A stretch of 64,000 nucleotides of DNA, taken from the NCBI GenBank assembly GCA_965200005.1, contig OZ241331.1, forward strand, positions 2,790,001-2,854,000, read 5' to 3'. Of the stretch, positions 54,501-63,761 are shown one piece after another. The DNA comes from Aldehydirespirator sp965200005 (GTDB lineage: Bacteria > Actinomycetota > Acidimicrobiia > Acidimicrobiales > Aldehydirespiratoraceae). A program made the translations under genes and the position numbers. The notes under the pieces are model-generated. The model worked only from the letters and a program-made list of their open reading frames with translations, made no database searches and had not been told where the DNA came from. Numbering within the stretch: the stretch's first letter is position 1; each line of letters starts with the position of its first letter.

Positions 54501-55014
54501 GAGCGGCGCGAGGCATTGTGGATGGCAGGGTCGGCGGCACAATCAGGTGCGCAACGCCTGCAAGGCACTATCACAGGAACAACCGTTCCGCGATTGAGGC
54601 CTATGTCACCTACTGAGCAGTCCGCGGCCGATCTCTGGTCAACCGGTGTAGCAGCACGAGGACACCCAACCCGCTTCTATCGAGACGAGTTGAAAGGCGC
54701 AGGTGTGACGGTAGCTGCAGAGTTGTTGACTCACCCGGTTGGGCGGGTGAAGATCGCGGGAACCGTGTCGCATCGCCAACGCCCCCCCTACTGCTGGCGG
54801 CACCATGTTCATCAATCTTGAAGACGAGACAGGCCTGATCAACGTGATTGTCTCAAAGGGGTGCCAAGCCAGGTTCCACAAGCTCGCCTTTGGTGCAAGG
54901 GCGCTGATCATCCGTGGGCGTCTTGAACGCCACGAGGGCGTTGTCAACGTAATCGCTGAACACCTGGGGTCTCTACAGTTACCCGCAACCCTCCCCAGCC
55001 GCGACTTCCGATGA
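51573..55014 (+). pseudogene. dnaE2: Error-prone DNA polymerase DnaE2 with nonsense codon and frameshift
   Basis: Damage-inducible C-family polymerase of the ImuA'-ImuB-DnaE2 mutasome. N-terminus NPIIPWRELERRL is typical DnaE2; PHP domain AELHSHSRFSFMFG; palm DGPPDIDIDIESGRR keeps catalytic Asps. At 53427-53429 a TGA stands where relatives have Trp (SVLQ-W-DKDDCAA), with the same frame continuing DKDDCAAVDLVKFDLLGLGM. At 54782-54788 a run of seven C shifts the frame; with six C it goes on AGGTMFINLEDETGLINV into the OB-fold, ending at 55014. Full length would be about 1,147 residues. Two lesions, so likely inactive. Confidence 0.85.
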
Positions 55015-55109
55015 CTATCCCATAGAGGGTTGTGATGTTTCACATCTACCCATATCCTGCCGCAAATCTCACAGGACATGAGAAATCCCAGTACTGTAGA
55101 GGAGAGGAT

Positions 55110-55510
55110 ATGGCAGTCACCGAAATGGCCCGCACACAATGGTGGACAGACTCCGAGAGACGATCGGCGATCAAGCGACAGAGACGCTCATGCAATGCGT
55201 GCTCCCCGAAGGCAAAGAAAACCTGGCTTCAACTTCGGACTCGCATGCCACCCATCAGGAACTAGAAGCAAACGACACACGCCTTGAAGCCAAGATGGAA
55301 GCCGGCTTTGTGAAAGTCCATGCTCGAATCGATGCCCTTGAAGGTCTCATGGAGGGGCAGTTCGCTGAACTCCGAGGCCTCATCAAAGAGTCCCATGCAA
55401 AGCTGTTTCGGCATTTCGTTTACGTGCTCGTTGGATTTTCGATTCTGCTGTGGGGGACCCTTTTGACCTTGGCCTTCGTCTCGCCTGCCTCAGCGTTTCC
55501 TGGAATCTGA
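55110..55510 (+). CDS. Small coiled-coil membrane protein, N-terminus probably frameshifted
   Basis: From ATG 55139: 123 residues, RLRETIGDQATETLMQ, then a coiled coil (ELEANDTRLEAKMEAG, ARIDALEGLMEGQFAELRGL) and a C-terminal membrane segment (YVLVGFSILLWGTLLTLAFV). The better start signal is GGAGAGG before ATG 55110, whose frame gives MAVTEMART and then needs a one-base shift near 55137 to enter the main frame; relatives of this type begin in that way. Similar in style to the small proteins at 4288 and 5768 with reversed topology. Function unknown. Confidence 0.5.
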
Positions 55511-55530
55511 TCGCCGCGACCCGCCGCTGG

Positions 55531-56718
55531 TCAGTGTGACGACCAGGGGACTCGGGGAAGTTGCTTGGCTTTGTCTATGAACGGCAGGGTGTCAACGGTT
55601 GCTTCGTGGGCAACACCGTCATGATCCTGCAACATCACGGTCTTGCCTAACCAATCATCGCCCGGTAGCGGCTGATCGAAGCGCACATAGCCAACACCGC
55701 AATCCAACGTCGGTGACCAGGTTCCAATGGTCATATGTCCCACGGCAGCGTCACCAAAGTGAACGCTCAAGCCTGCATCTGGTGTCGCAGTTGCACATAG
55801 CAAGCCGAACAACAGCTGACTGCGATCGGTCGACTCGAGCGCGGCACGACCGATGAAATCATCCTTCTCAAAGCGCACAAACGCACCTAGACCAGCGCTG
55901 AACGGTGTCAGATCTGGCTCAATGTCACTTCCGTTGTCGAGGATGCCTGCCTCGATACGGCGGATCCCCATTGAGGTCGATGAACTGAACTCCAGACCAA
56001 ACGGTTCACCGCACTCCAGCAAGTCATCCCAAAGAGCACCGTGATCTGTCGGAGCATCACCACTATTGCAGTAGATCTCAACACCAGCCTCACCCGTCCA
56101 GCCAGTTCGAGACACCCAAAGCCTCTGCCCACAAACATCAAAGAAGCCAGCACGAAAATACTTGAAATCTGCTGACAAGCCACCGCCGATAGCAGCGTTG
56201 AGCACATCTAATGACTTCGGGCCCTGGATCTGTAGCACTCTCGAGTCAGGATCCGACACCTCTACGTCACGACCTACGGCAAGTGCCTTGAGCCAGGTGA
56301 TGAATTCACCGTTTGCCTTCACATACCAGAACCGCTCTGGCCCGAGACGCATTACCACACCATCCATCAGGACTGTCCCATCCTCTTTGCAGGCGATGCC
56401 ATAACGGGCACGGCCCACTCCAAGGTTGTCCATCCGGCACACCAGCGCCGCATCAAGTAATGCGGCTGCCTCGGGACCAACAATCTCAAGAGGCCGTTCG
56501 GGGACGTCATAGAGCATCACACCCCGCCGCAACTTCCAATACTGCGGAAGCGAGTTCTCGCTGGGACTGAGCTTGAGTGGATAGAGGCGATCACAGTAAT
56601 GCCCGAACACTGTTTCAGCAGTTGCGTATCGATTAGCGAACGGAGACTGATTGATACGGAAGGAACTGAGACGCACCGTGCCGAAAGACTCGATATAAGT
56701 GTGCCTATCTGACGACAT
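55531..56718 (-). CDS. GcvT/DmdA-like folate-dependent aminomethyltransferase family protein
   Basis: 395 residues. GcvT fold: YWKLRRGVMLYDVPERPLEIVGPEA (about 60-85), DGTVLMDGVVMRLGPERFWYV, VLQIQGPKSLDVL, SRTGWTGEAGVEIYC and GIRRIEAGILDNGSDIEPDL with a conserved Glu, then a C-terminal beta barrel. Relatives are glycine cleavage T protein, DMSP demethylase and other tetrahydrofolate methyltransferases. No gcvH or gcvP is near, so it is not a cleavage-system part; DMSP or another methyl donor is open. Confidence 0.75.
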   Translation of the reverse strand: MSSDRHTYIESFGTVRLSSFRINQSPFANRYATAETVFGHYCDRLYPLKLSPSENSLPQYWKLRRGVMLYDVPERPLEIVGPEAAALLDAALVCRMDNLGVGRARYGIACKEDGTVLMDGVVMRLGPERFWYVKANGEFITWLKALAVGRDVEVSDPDSRVLQIQGPKSLDVLNAAIGGGLSADFKYFRAGFFDVCGQRLWVSRTGWTGEAGVEIYCNSGDAPTDHGALWDDLLECGEPFGLEFSSSTSMGIRRIEAGILDNGSDIEPDLTPFSAGLGAFVRFEKDDFIGRAALESTDRSQLLFGLLCATATPDAGLSVHFGDAAVGHMTIGTWSPTLDCGVGYVRFDQPLPGDDWLGKTVMLQDHDGVAHEATVDTLPFIDKAKQLPRVPWSSH

Positions 56719-56796
56719 GGGTTACCTCCATCACCTTTAGTGGCGCGCTGAGACTAGCGAAAGCACCTAGCCTGTGAGTTCCCGACAACTCAATGC

Positions 56797-57915
56797 TTGG
56801 CGTGTATGTCAAATGCGCTACACCCGGCTGAGCGAGTATCACCCGTGCGAGGCCCTCATTTGGTAGCGACCAAACGTCAAACATCTGCGCTTCAGTTGCC
56901 GAACTGGGGAAACTGGTGGCTCCGGCATAGAACCTTCGGCCTGATCGGTTCCTTGGCACTGTTGCTGTTGACGTTTGCTCTGAGCTTGAGTTTGGGCACG
57001 TTTGACATCGAGATTGGCGAAGTATTTCAGGCCATCTGGCAATACGACCCCACAGCTCCGGGCCAGAATGTGGTACGCGGATTGCGGCTGTCACGCAGTG
57101 TTGTAGGAGTGGTAGCCGGTGCTTGCCTGGGCATTTCCGGGGCGTTAATCCAAGGCGTCGCGCGCAACCCGCTTGGCGCTCCGGGAGTCCTGGGGCTCAA
57201 CTCTGGTGCCGCGTTTGCCATGGCAATCGCGCTAACAGTACTCAATGTCACTGCACCGTTGGCTCTTGTGTGCTTTGGTTTCGCTGGAGTTGCTGTCACA
57301 TCCGTGTTGGTTTATGCCATCTCGGGCACGGACATACCGCGGGCAACACCACTTCGCTTAACGCTTGCGGGAGCTGTCGTAGGTGCATTTGCATCCTCTT
57401 GGACAACAGCAGTTGTTCGACTAGACAGCGAGGCGCCTCTGCAGTTGAGTTTCTGGCTGGCCGGTTCGCTCTCGTCACAGCGTCTTGAAGCGATTACTCA
57501 ATTGTGGCCCGTTATCGGAGCGGCAATGTTGGTGGCACTGCTGCTGGGACGTGAACTAAACGCTCTCGATCTTGGTGATGATCTAGCTGCAACTCTAGGT
57601 CAGCGCCGACTCACAATACGCTGTCTCACAGCGTTCTGTGTAATTATATTGACGGGCTGTGCAGTCGCGTTGGCGGGACCTATCTTCTATGTGGGCCTTG
57701 CTGCACCGTTCCTCGCACGTCTCGTAGCGGGTGGCGACTTTCGTTGGCTGATTGCCTGCTCGGCGCTAGTCGGTGGAGCACTGTTAATCGCCGCTGACAC
57801 AATCGGCAGGCTGTTAATCCCAAACTCAGAACTCCCTGCAGGGGTTGTCTGCGCTGCGTTTGGGGCCCCGCTGTTTATCTACTTGGTTCGAACCCGTAGC
57901 GTCGCAGAGTTGTGA
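56797..57915 (+). CDS. FecCD-family iron-chelate/heme ABC permease, subunit 1
   Basis: 372 residues, about nine or ten membrane segments starting at about 45. Family motifs: LRLSRSVVGVVAGACLGISGALIQGVARNPLGAPGVLG (pieces around 100-135), DLGDDLAATLGQ, and the end ELPAGVVCAAFGAPLFIYL. The first 30 residues may not be translated. GTG of the next permease overlaps its stop, so both are coupled. Intact, but its ATPase and binding protein are broken. Confidence 0.85.
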   Translation: MACMSNALHPAERVSPVRGPHLVATKRQTSALQLPNWGNWWLRHRTFGLIGSLALLLLTFALSLSLGTFDIEIGEVFQAIWQYDPTAPGQNVVRGLRLSRSVVGVVAGACLGISGALIQGVARNPLGAPGVLGLNSGAAFAMAIALTVLNVTAPLALVCFGFAGVAVTSVLVYAISGTDIPRATPLRLTLAGAVVGAFASSWTTAVVRLDSEAPLQLSFWLAGSLSSQRLEAITQLWPVIGAAMLVALLLGRELNALDLGDDLAATLGQRRLTIRCLTAFCVIILTGCAVALAGPIFYVGLAAPFLARLVAGGDFRWLIACSALVGGALLIAADTIGRLLIPNSELPAGVVCAAFGAPLFIYLVRTRSVAEL

Positions 57916-58919
57916 GTTACCGGCGAACCCACAAGTCAACCAGCCACGCCTCGGTAGCGCTTTGTAGCGCTCTAGCCGCCGCCGTTGCGTCCATCTCGGT
58001 GGTTGGACTGACTGTAGGAGACTTTCCGGTACCGGTTAGTTCCGTGTTCTCGGCGCTTTCGGAGCGTGACAGTGATCTCGGCTACGTAGTGACCTCATTG
58101 AGAATGCCACGCATTGTCGTGGCCGCGTTAGGGGGAGCATGCCTTGCTGCATCGGGAGCCCTACTGCAAGAGTTGGTGGACAACCCGCTTGCGTCCCCTG
58201 ATGTTGTCGGTCTAGACACTGCGGCAGCGGCCGGTGTTGTGATTGCAATTGCTGCAGGCCTGAATCTGGGAGCGCTACCAGTCGTGGCATTCATTAGCGC
58301 GCTCACCGCAGCTGCTTTGATCGTGATGCTTGCCTGGAAGCGAGGGTTAGTCGCCGGACGTCTGGTACTCGTTGGTGTCGGTTTAAAGATATTGTTCGCT
58401 GCAGTTGTGGCATTTGTCTTGGTGCTTGGTTCGATCGGAGGACTCAGTACCGGGGCTCGCTGGCAGATAGGAACACTTGAAGGATCCGATTGGAATGACG
58501 CCGCAACTCTGGCAACAGCCGCGGCCCTATTGGTGCCCGCGTCACTACTGATGCTGCAGCGACTACGTGTGCTTCAACTGGGAGACGACATCGCCACTGC
58601 TCTAGGTTCATCGGTTACACGTGACCGGATCGCAATCGTGGCTGTCGCGTGTGCATTAGCTTCAGTCGCTACTTCAGTCATCGGTCCACTGGCATTTGTG
58701 GCACTAACCGCACCGCAACTCGCACGCAAACTCACTGGACCATTACGCGGGTCTGTAGTGGCTCTCGCACTTCTGCTTGGCGCGCTTATCGTGCAGGTTT
58801 CTGACTTGATTGCACAGCGACTGCTAGCACCGCGAGTGCTACCTACTGGATTAGTGACAGCTGCTATCGGTGCCCCATATCTTGTCTTGCTGCTAAGGCG
58901 TACGAACCGTGTCACCTAG
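57912..58919 (+). CDS. FecCD-family iron-chelate/heme ABC permease, subunit 2
   Basis: 335 residues with about nine membrane segments. Motifs RMPRIVVAALGGACLAASGALLQ, DNPLASPDVVGLDTAAAAG, LQLGDDIATALGSSVTRDR, GPLAFVALTAPQLARKL and VLPTGLVTAAIGAPYLVLLL. GTG start overlapping the stop of subunit 1, and its end overlaps the truncated ATPase gene by 11 nt. Confidence 0.85.
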   Translation: MSYRRTHKSTSHASVALCSALAAAVASISVVGLTVGDFPVPVSSVFSALSERDSDLGYVVTSLRMPRIVVAALGGACLAASGALLQELVDNPLASPDVVGLDTAAAAGVVIAIAAGLNLGALPVVAFISALTAAALIVMLAWKRGLVAGRLVLVGVGLKILFAAVVAFVLVLGSIGGLSTGARWQIGTLEGSDWNDAATLATAAALLVPASLLMLQRLRVLQLGDDIATALGSSVTRDRIAIVAVACALASVATSVIGPLAFVALTAPQLARKLTGPLRGSVVALALLLGALIVQVSDLIAQRLLAPRVLPTGLVTAAIGAPYLVLLLRRTNRVT

Positions 58920-59109
58920 TCCAGACTCGGTGCTGAGCACGGATGGCGCGACTATCGGTTATGACTCTTCTGCTGTATTGAGCGACCTAAATCTGCAAAT
59001 CCCAGGACGTGGAGTTACTGCGATTGTTGGAGCGAATGCCTCGGGCAAGACCACTCTGCTGCGTGCTGCTAGGCAACGATCTTGCCGGACCTCCAGAGGC
59101 TCTCGATGA
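58909..59109 (+). pseudogene. FecE/FepC-like ABC ATPase, truncated after Walker A
   Basis: Starts normally with STDGATIGYDSSAVLSDLNL and Walker A GANASGKTTLLRA (about 43-55), then breaks off at about 59070 into unrelated frame and stops at 59109. Q-loop, signature and Walker B are gone. Downstream sequence belongs to the binding protein, so a deletion of perhaps 1 kb removed the rest of this gene and the first part of the next. Confidence 0.8.
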
Positions 59110-59680
59110 ACTGCGTCAACTGGGATTTCCACTTGTGATGTTCTCGATTGATACAACACCGGGAGGTTGATCCAGAAAGATCCAGGCACTAGCAAACGTG
59201 CTAGGGGTAGCCGAGGTTGGCAACCAACTTGCTGCTGAGGTTGAAGCCGCCATAGCCGGCGCAACGGTTGACATCTCTACGGTCAATGACCAACTGCGAG
59301 TCCTGCCCTTATATCTGCGTGGTTCGGCTGCACAACTCGTACTGGGAACCGACGCCAATACTCACTGGCTGATTGAGGCGGCCGGTGGCATAAGCCTGTC
59401 GGGCATACTGGGATTCACGGAAAATACCCCGATTTCAGCTGAAGCAATCCTCAAGGCCGCTCCCGATGTAATCGTGGTGACAGAACTTGGATTGGAGTCC
59501 GTCGGCGGGATTGACGGGCTGCTCGAGATTGGCAGCCTTAGCCAGACTCCTGCAGGAAGGCAACGACACATACTTGCATACGATGCCCAATTGCTTCTCG
59601 GAAACGGCCCACGGACAGGGGAACTGCTTGCCAGAATGGCAAGGGACCTAGCATCCATAGCATCGGAATCCGATAGCTAA
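59074..59680 (+). pseudogene. Periplasmic iron-chelate/heme binding protein, N-terminal half deleted
   Basis: The frame enters at about 59074 inside the protein (NDLAGPPEALDELRQLGFPL), with FSIDTTPGG, then TGA (59168-59170), then in the same frame KIQALANVLGVAEVGNQLA, DANTHWLIEAAGG and APDVIVVTELGL to 59680. This is the C-terminal part of a BtuF/HmuT/FepB-type protein. The signal peptide and first lobe are missing. The TGA region may hide two compensating one-base indels (a GGTTGATCC / AAAGATCC pair). Confidence 0.75.
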
Positions 59681-59734
59681 ACGCTGCGAACGAAGGAGTC
59701 CGCACCAAGGAGTGTTCCCCCGACCGCGAGAAAC

Positions 59735-60394
59735 ATGCGTCGAATGCTCGTGGCTGCACTTTTTGTAGTGGTGATCGCTTCCGCCTGTGGCAGCGATAGT
59801 GGCACGGACGCCTCCCAACCGAGTGAGGCCACCTTAGTTGGCAAGACCGACGAAGATGTCGCGACCGAAGAACCAACCACCACCACGACTTCTGCGCCGA
59901 CCACTACCACTACGACTACGACAACAACTACGGAGCCTCCCGAGCCTGAAACTCAAGGTGGTGTTGACGTTGCCGAGTCTGTTGCTGCCGAGTCCTCAGA
60001 GCCCGATGACGCAACCAAAGTGACAGACGAGGCAAATCTGCCAGAACCAGGATCTCCCGAAGAAGCTGCCATGGAGGCCTGGATGGTTGTCTTCGACTCA
60101 GCAGCTGACTTTGAAGACAAAGCGATGCATCTTGAGACAGGTGAGAACCTGAGAACAAGCAACGAACGTTATGCCGGCTCGGGCCAATCAGTTGGCGGAA
60201 TCACGATGAGCCCTAAATCAGCCGTTATCGAAGGCAACGTCGCTTCCATTACCTATGACGTTGAGTTCAGCGGTAATGCCGCGTACCGAGATCTAGTGGG
60301 CACTATCGAACTCGTGGATGGCACTTGGGTCGTCAGTCGTGACGAGTACTGCGGGATCCTTACCTCTGCCCGAAGCGCCTGTTTAGACAAGTAG
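59735..60394 (+). CDS. Putative lipoprotein with Thr-rich linker
   Basis: 219 residues. Signal with lipobox VIASAC-G (about 14-19), a Thr/Glu/Pro-rich linker (about 50-70, a run of Thr coded by varied ACN codons), and a C-terminal domain of about 100 residues resembling NTF2-like or DUF4878-type folds (AWMVVFDSAADFEDKAMHLE, GNVASITYDVEF, GTWVVSRDEYCGIL) with two cysteines. Presumably anchored outside the membrane. Function unknown. Confidence 0.75.
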   Translation: MRRMLVAALFVVVIASACGSDSGTDASQPSEATLVGKTDEDVATEEPTTTTTSAPTTTTTTTTTTTEPPEPETQGGVDVAESVAAESSEPDDATKVTDEANLPEPGSPEEAAMEAWMVVFDSAADFEDKAMHLETGENLRTSNERYAGSGQSVGGITMSPKSAVIEGNVASITYDVEFSGNAAYRDLVGTIELVDGTWVVSRDEYCGILTSARSACLDK

Positions 60395-60428
60395 TTACAC
60401 TGGATTCGAGCCTCCATTCCAACCATGA

Positions 60429-62568
60429 GTGAATTTGACGCTTCAGCGGCGCGTGTTGCTTGCGGGAGCCGATCCTCGAGTTGAGGCGACGCGGCTTGTC
60501 GAGATGATGACTCTCGATGAGAAACTTGGTTGTCTGGACGGTGACACACCGTTCTGGCCGGGAATTGTCGACCTTGCAAGCGGCGGATACCACTCACATC
60601 CGGCACCCGCGGCAAAGCAGAACGGCTTGGTATCCCCGGCCTGTTGTTTGGTGATGGTCCTCGCGGTTGTGTAATTGGCCCGGCGACGACGTTCCCGGTT
60701 TCGATGGCTCGAGGAGCATCGTTTGATCCCGATCTCGAAGAGCGAATCGGTAACGCCATCGGAGCTGAGTTGCGCGCCTCAGGTGCAACGTTCACCGGCG
60801 CTGTCTGCATGAACTTATTGCGTCATCCCGCCTGGGGTAGAGCACAAGAGACTTACGGTGAAGATCCACTCCATGTCGGTGAAATGGCAGCTGCATTAGC
60901 TCGCGGACTTCAACAGCATGTCATGGCGTGCATGAAACACTTCGCCTGCAACTCGATGGAAAACGCACGCTTTGATGTAGATGTCATTGCGGACGAGCGT
61001 GCGCTTCATGAGGTGTATCTGCCGTACTTCAAGCGGGTAGCCACCCAAGGCGTTGCTGCTGTCATGAGCGCCTATAACTCCCTCAACGGTGAGTGGTGCG
61101 GCGAGAGTGAGTCGTTGCTCAGCGATATCTTGCGACGCGACTGGGGCTGGGATGGCCTCGTTGTCACCGACTACATAATGGGTTTGCGTGATCCTGTCGG
61201 CTCGGTGAAGGCAGGTTGCAACATTGAGATGCCATTCCGTCAACAAAGGGCACAAGCCCTGGTGGATGCCCTCGACTCGGGTGACCTTGACATCGCAGAT
61301 GTGGACGCTCGTGTATGCGAAACGATCGCGGTTATTTCTCCGATTTAGGCGGGTCTTTGAGGAAGCCCCATCACGGGCGGTTGTGGGCTGTGGGAGTCAT
61401 CGTGCGCTGGCTCGTGAAGCCGCGTGTGAGTCAATGGTGTTGCTACGTAACGAAGACTGTCTGCCTCTGAATCTGGCTGAGCTATCAAAAGTGGCCGAGC
61501 TAGGCCCTTTGGCCGGAATCGCCAACCTTGGTGACGGTGGCTCAAGCAATGTGTTGCACACTCCCAATCCGGTGACTTTGCTTGAAGGTCTCCAGTCGGC
61601 TTTAGTGCCAGCTGGTGTGCAAGTCGTGCATAGTGATCGAGATGTTTCGGTTGCCGCTGATGCCGATGTTGCAGTTGTTGTAGTCGGTTATACGAGACAT
61701 GACGAGGGTGAGTTCATGGGTGACGGTGGCAGCGTGTTCATGCAACTCGCGCCACCTATCGACCATCGCGAGTTAGGGATCAATGACCCGGCTCAAGCTG
61801 AAATACTTGTGAAGGGGTTCGGTGACGGTGGTGCAGTAGCAGGCTCTTCTCAAGGTGGCGACAGATCTTCATTGCGTCTAAATGGCGCCGATGAACAACT
61901 CATCGCGGCTGCCAGAAGTGTCTGCGAGACAGTGATCGTTGGTGTGATGGCTGGCAGCGCCGTCACCATGCCGTGGCTAGAGAGAGTCGACGCTGCCGTG
62001 ATGGTTTGGTTACCCGGGTTCTGAGGGCGGTCATGCTTTCGCGGATGCGCTAATAGGTAACTCCGAGCCTGCCGGAAGACTGCCGTTCGCCGTGCCTTAT
62101 GACGAAGGGGACCTTGTCGAGTTCGATCGCAACGCCACTACTGCAAACTACGGCTTGCTGCATGGTCAATGGCACCTAGACGCGACAAAGACACCTGCAC
62201 AATTGGCCTTTGGATTCGGTCTCGGGTACACGACCTTTGAACTTCGAGATGTTCAAGCAACGGGAGATCTGGTGACTGCAAGCGTCACCAACACCGGAAA
62301 CCACAGAGGCTGCTGCGTCGCACAGGTGTATGGCAGCGTTGAGCACTCAAGCTTTGAACGTCCACCTAAGCGTCTTATGGGATTCACCAAGTTGCGGCTA
62401 GACGCAGGCCAGAGTCATCAAATCGAGATAGATATTGACTCATCAATCCTTGACATCCGCTCGGATGGCAACTGGATACGCGAGGATCTACCCGTCACAT
62501 ATTGGGTGGGCTTTAACGCCACAGACGCGCTGCTCAATGGCGCTCACTCCGTTCAACCCAAGATCTAG
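60429..62568 (+). pseudogene. Glycoside hydrolase family 3 (beta-glucosidase-like), three frameshifts
   Basis: Pieces in successive frames make one GH3 enzyme of about 713 residues. 60429-60620: MMTLDEKLGCLDGDTPFW. 60620-61335: GLLFGDGPRGCVIGP, MKHFACNSMENAR and the nucleophile region GLVVTDYIMG. 61335-62018: the second domain, ESMVLLRNEDCLPLNL, LGDGGSSNV. 62018-62568: EGGHAFADALIGNSEPAGRLPF and the FnIII-like end FGFGLGYTTFELRDV. Shifts lie near 60620, 61330 and 62018 (GGG in CCCGGGTTCTGAG). Any one would stop synthesis. Confidence 0.85.
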
Positions 62569-63740
62569 CAAGTAGATCTCGCCTCTATCGTGGCAACCTG
62601 ACGAGAACGCAACGTACACAGCGAACCGTTAACTCTCACAACGCCGTCTGTGATCACCAGTGCCACGCCGGGAAACTCACCAGCACCAATCGCTGAGAGA
62701 GTGTCAGCCGAGACTGATCCCAGCGAAGCATCCATAACCACTAAATCTGCTACGGCTCCAGCAGCAATCACATTGCCGTCGGATCCGAATGCTCGAGCCG
62801 CCTGGCCTGAGGCGACAGCCCACACCAACTCGGGGGCTATATCTGCCATAGACGCGATATCGCCGATGGTTTTCAGAACACCCAACGACGTGACGCCGTA
62901 TCCGGTGGGTGTGTCAGTCCCGATGAGCAACCGGTGAAGCTCATCTCGCTCGGCAAGTCGTTGCGCCACTCGCAGCATCGGTTTGGTTCCGCCAGCCTGC
63001 ACAACTTCCACATACCGTGGACCATCATCACTACACAACATGTCGATGTCAGCGTCAGAGAGCGAAGCAAACGTGTTGGCATGAGATGCTATCGAGGGCT
63101 GTACAACCATGACATCTTCGGCCGAGAAATACGGATGTTCGTCGCCGCCAGGGCCTCGGTCAGAAGTGCAGCCACAATGCATATGAGCGACCATGCCGAG
63201 TTCTCGAGCGTGATGGGAAAGTTCACCTGCACGAACTGGGTTCTTGAGTGACCCGATCCCAACCTCACCGATGATGCGCATCCCAGCATCAAAAGCACGA
63301 TCGATGTGTGACTCGTCGGTGTCTTTTTCGAGCAGCATCGCCCCGCCGTGTACCTTCATTCCCGCCGGCCGGTGACCGTCAAAGGAGTAAAAGGCACCTA
63401 GCGCTATACCTAGAGCAGACTCTGCTCCGCTACGACCTCCGACATGAACTTCTCCTGCGGACATGATTCGAGTAACCGCGCCATGCAGCATGCGGGCGAG
63501 ATAGCCGGTGGATTGTTGCTTGGGGGCAAAGTCACCCTGAGTGGGATGCGTGTGTGTGTCTACGAGCCCGGGAGCGACCGTCATTTGCTTGCAGTCAATC
63601 ACCATGTCAGGAGTGGACGCGCCGCTGTCGTCAAGCGAGGCGATCTTGCCGTCATCTATGACGATGCAATCGGCATCAATGATCGGCTCTTCAAGCAGCC
63701 CGGTCAGTACCTGGCCGATGTTGTGCAAGACGATTTGCAT
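62565..63740 (-). CDS. Enamidase-like amidohydrolase
   Basis: 391 residues. Amidohydrolase with metal motif PGLVDTHTHPTQGDF (about 57), RPAGMKVHGGAMLLEKD (about 125), IIGEVGIGSLKNP (about 158), HMHCGCTSD (about 185), IGTDTPTGYGVTSLGVLKTI (about 290) and GAVADLVVMDASLGS. From memory, these blocks match enamidase of the Eubacterium barkeri nicotinate pathway, which opens tetrahydro-6-hydroxynicotinate, more closely than they match imidazolonepropionase or dihydroorotase. No other nicotinate gene is visible. A cyclic enamide or lactam substrate is a reasonable inference. It overlaps the GH3 end by 4 bp and follows the luciferase-like gene by 21 nt. Confidence 0.8.
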   Translation of the reverse strand: MQIVLHNIGQVLTGLLEEPIIDADCIVIDDGKIASLDDSGASTPDMVIDCKQMTVAPGLVDTHTHPTQGDFAPKQQSTGYLARMLHGAVTRIMSAGEVHVGGRSGAESALGIALGAFYSFDGHRPAGMKVHGGAMLLEKDTDESHIDRAFDAGMRIIGEVGIGSLKNPVRAGELSHHARELGMVAHMHCGCTSDRGPGGDEHPYFSAEDVMVVQPSIASHANTFASLSDADIDMLCSDDGPRYVEVVQAGGTKPMLRVAQRLAERDELHRLLIGTDTPTGYGVTSLGVLKTIGDIASMADIAPELVWAVASGQAARAFGSDGNVIAAGAVADLVVMDASLGSVSADTLSAIGAGEFPGVALVITDGVVRVNGSLCTLRSRQVATIEARSTC

Positions 63741-63761
63741 GCGAGTGCCTCCAGAAGCTCT

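Noticed and set aside
57880..57900. GGTTCGAACCC resembling a tRNA T-loop
   Set aside because: It lies in the conserved end of a permease gene and no cloverleaf can be built around it. No tRNA, rRNA or CRISPR array was found in the window.
59677..59910. Minus-strand Val-rich protein
   Set aside because: It is the complement of the Thr-rich linker of the lipoprotein on the plus strand.
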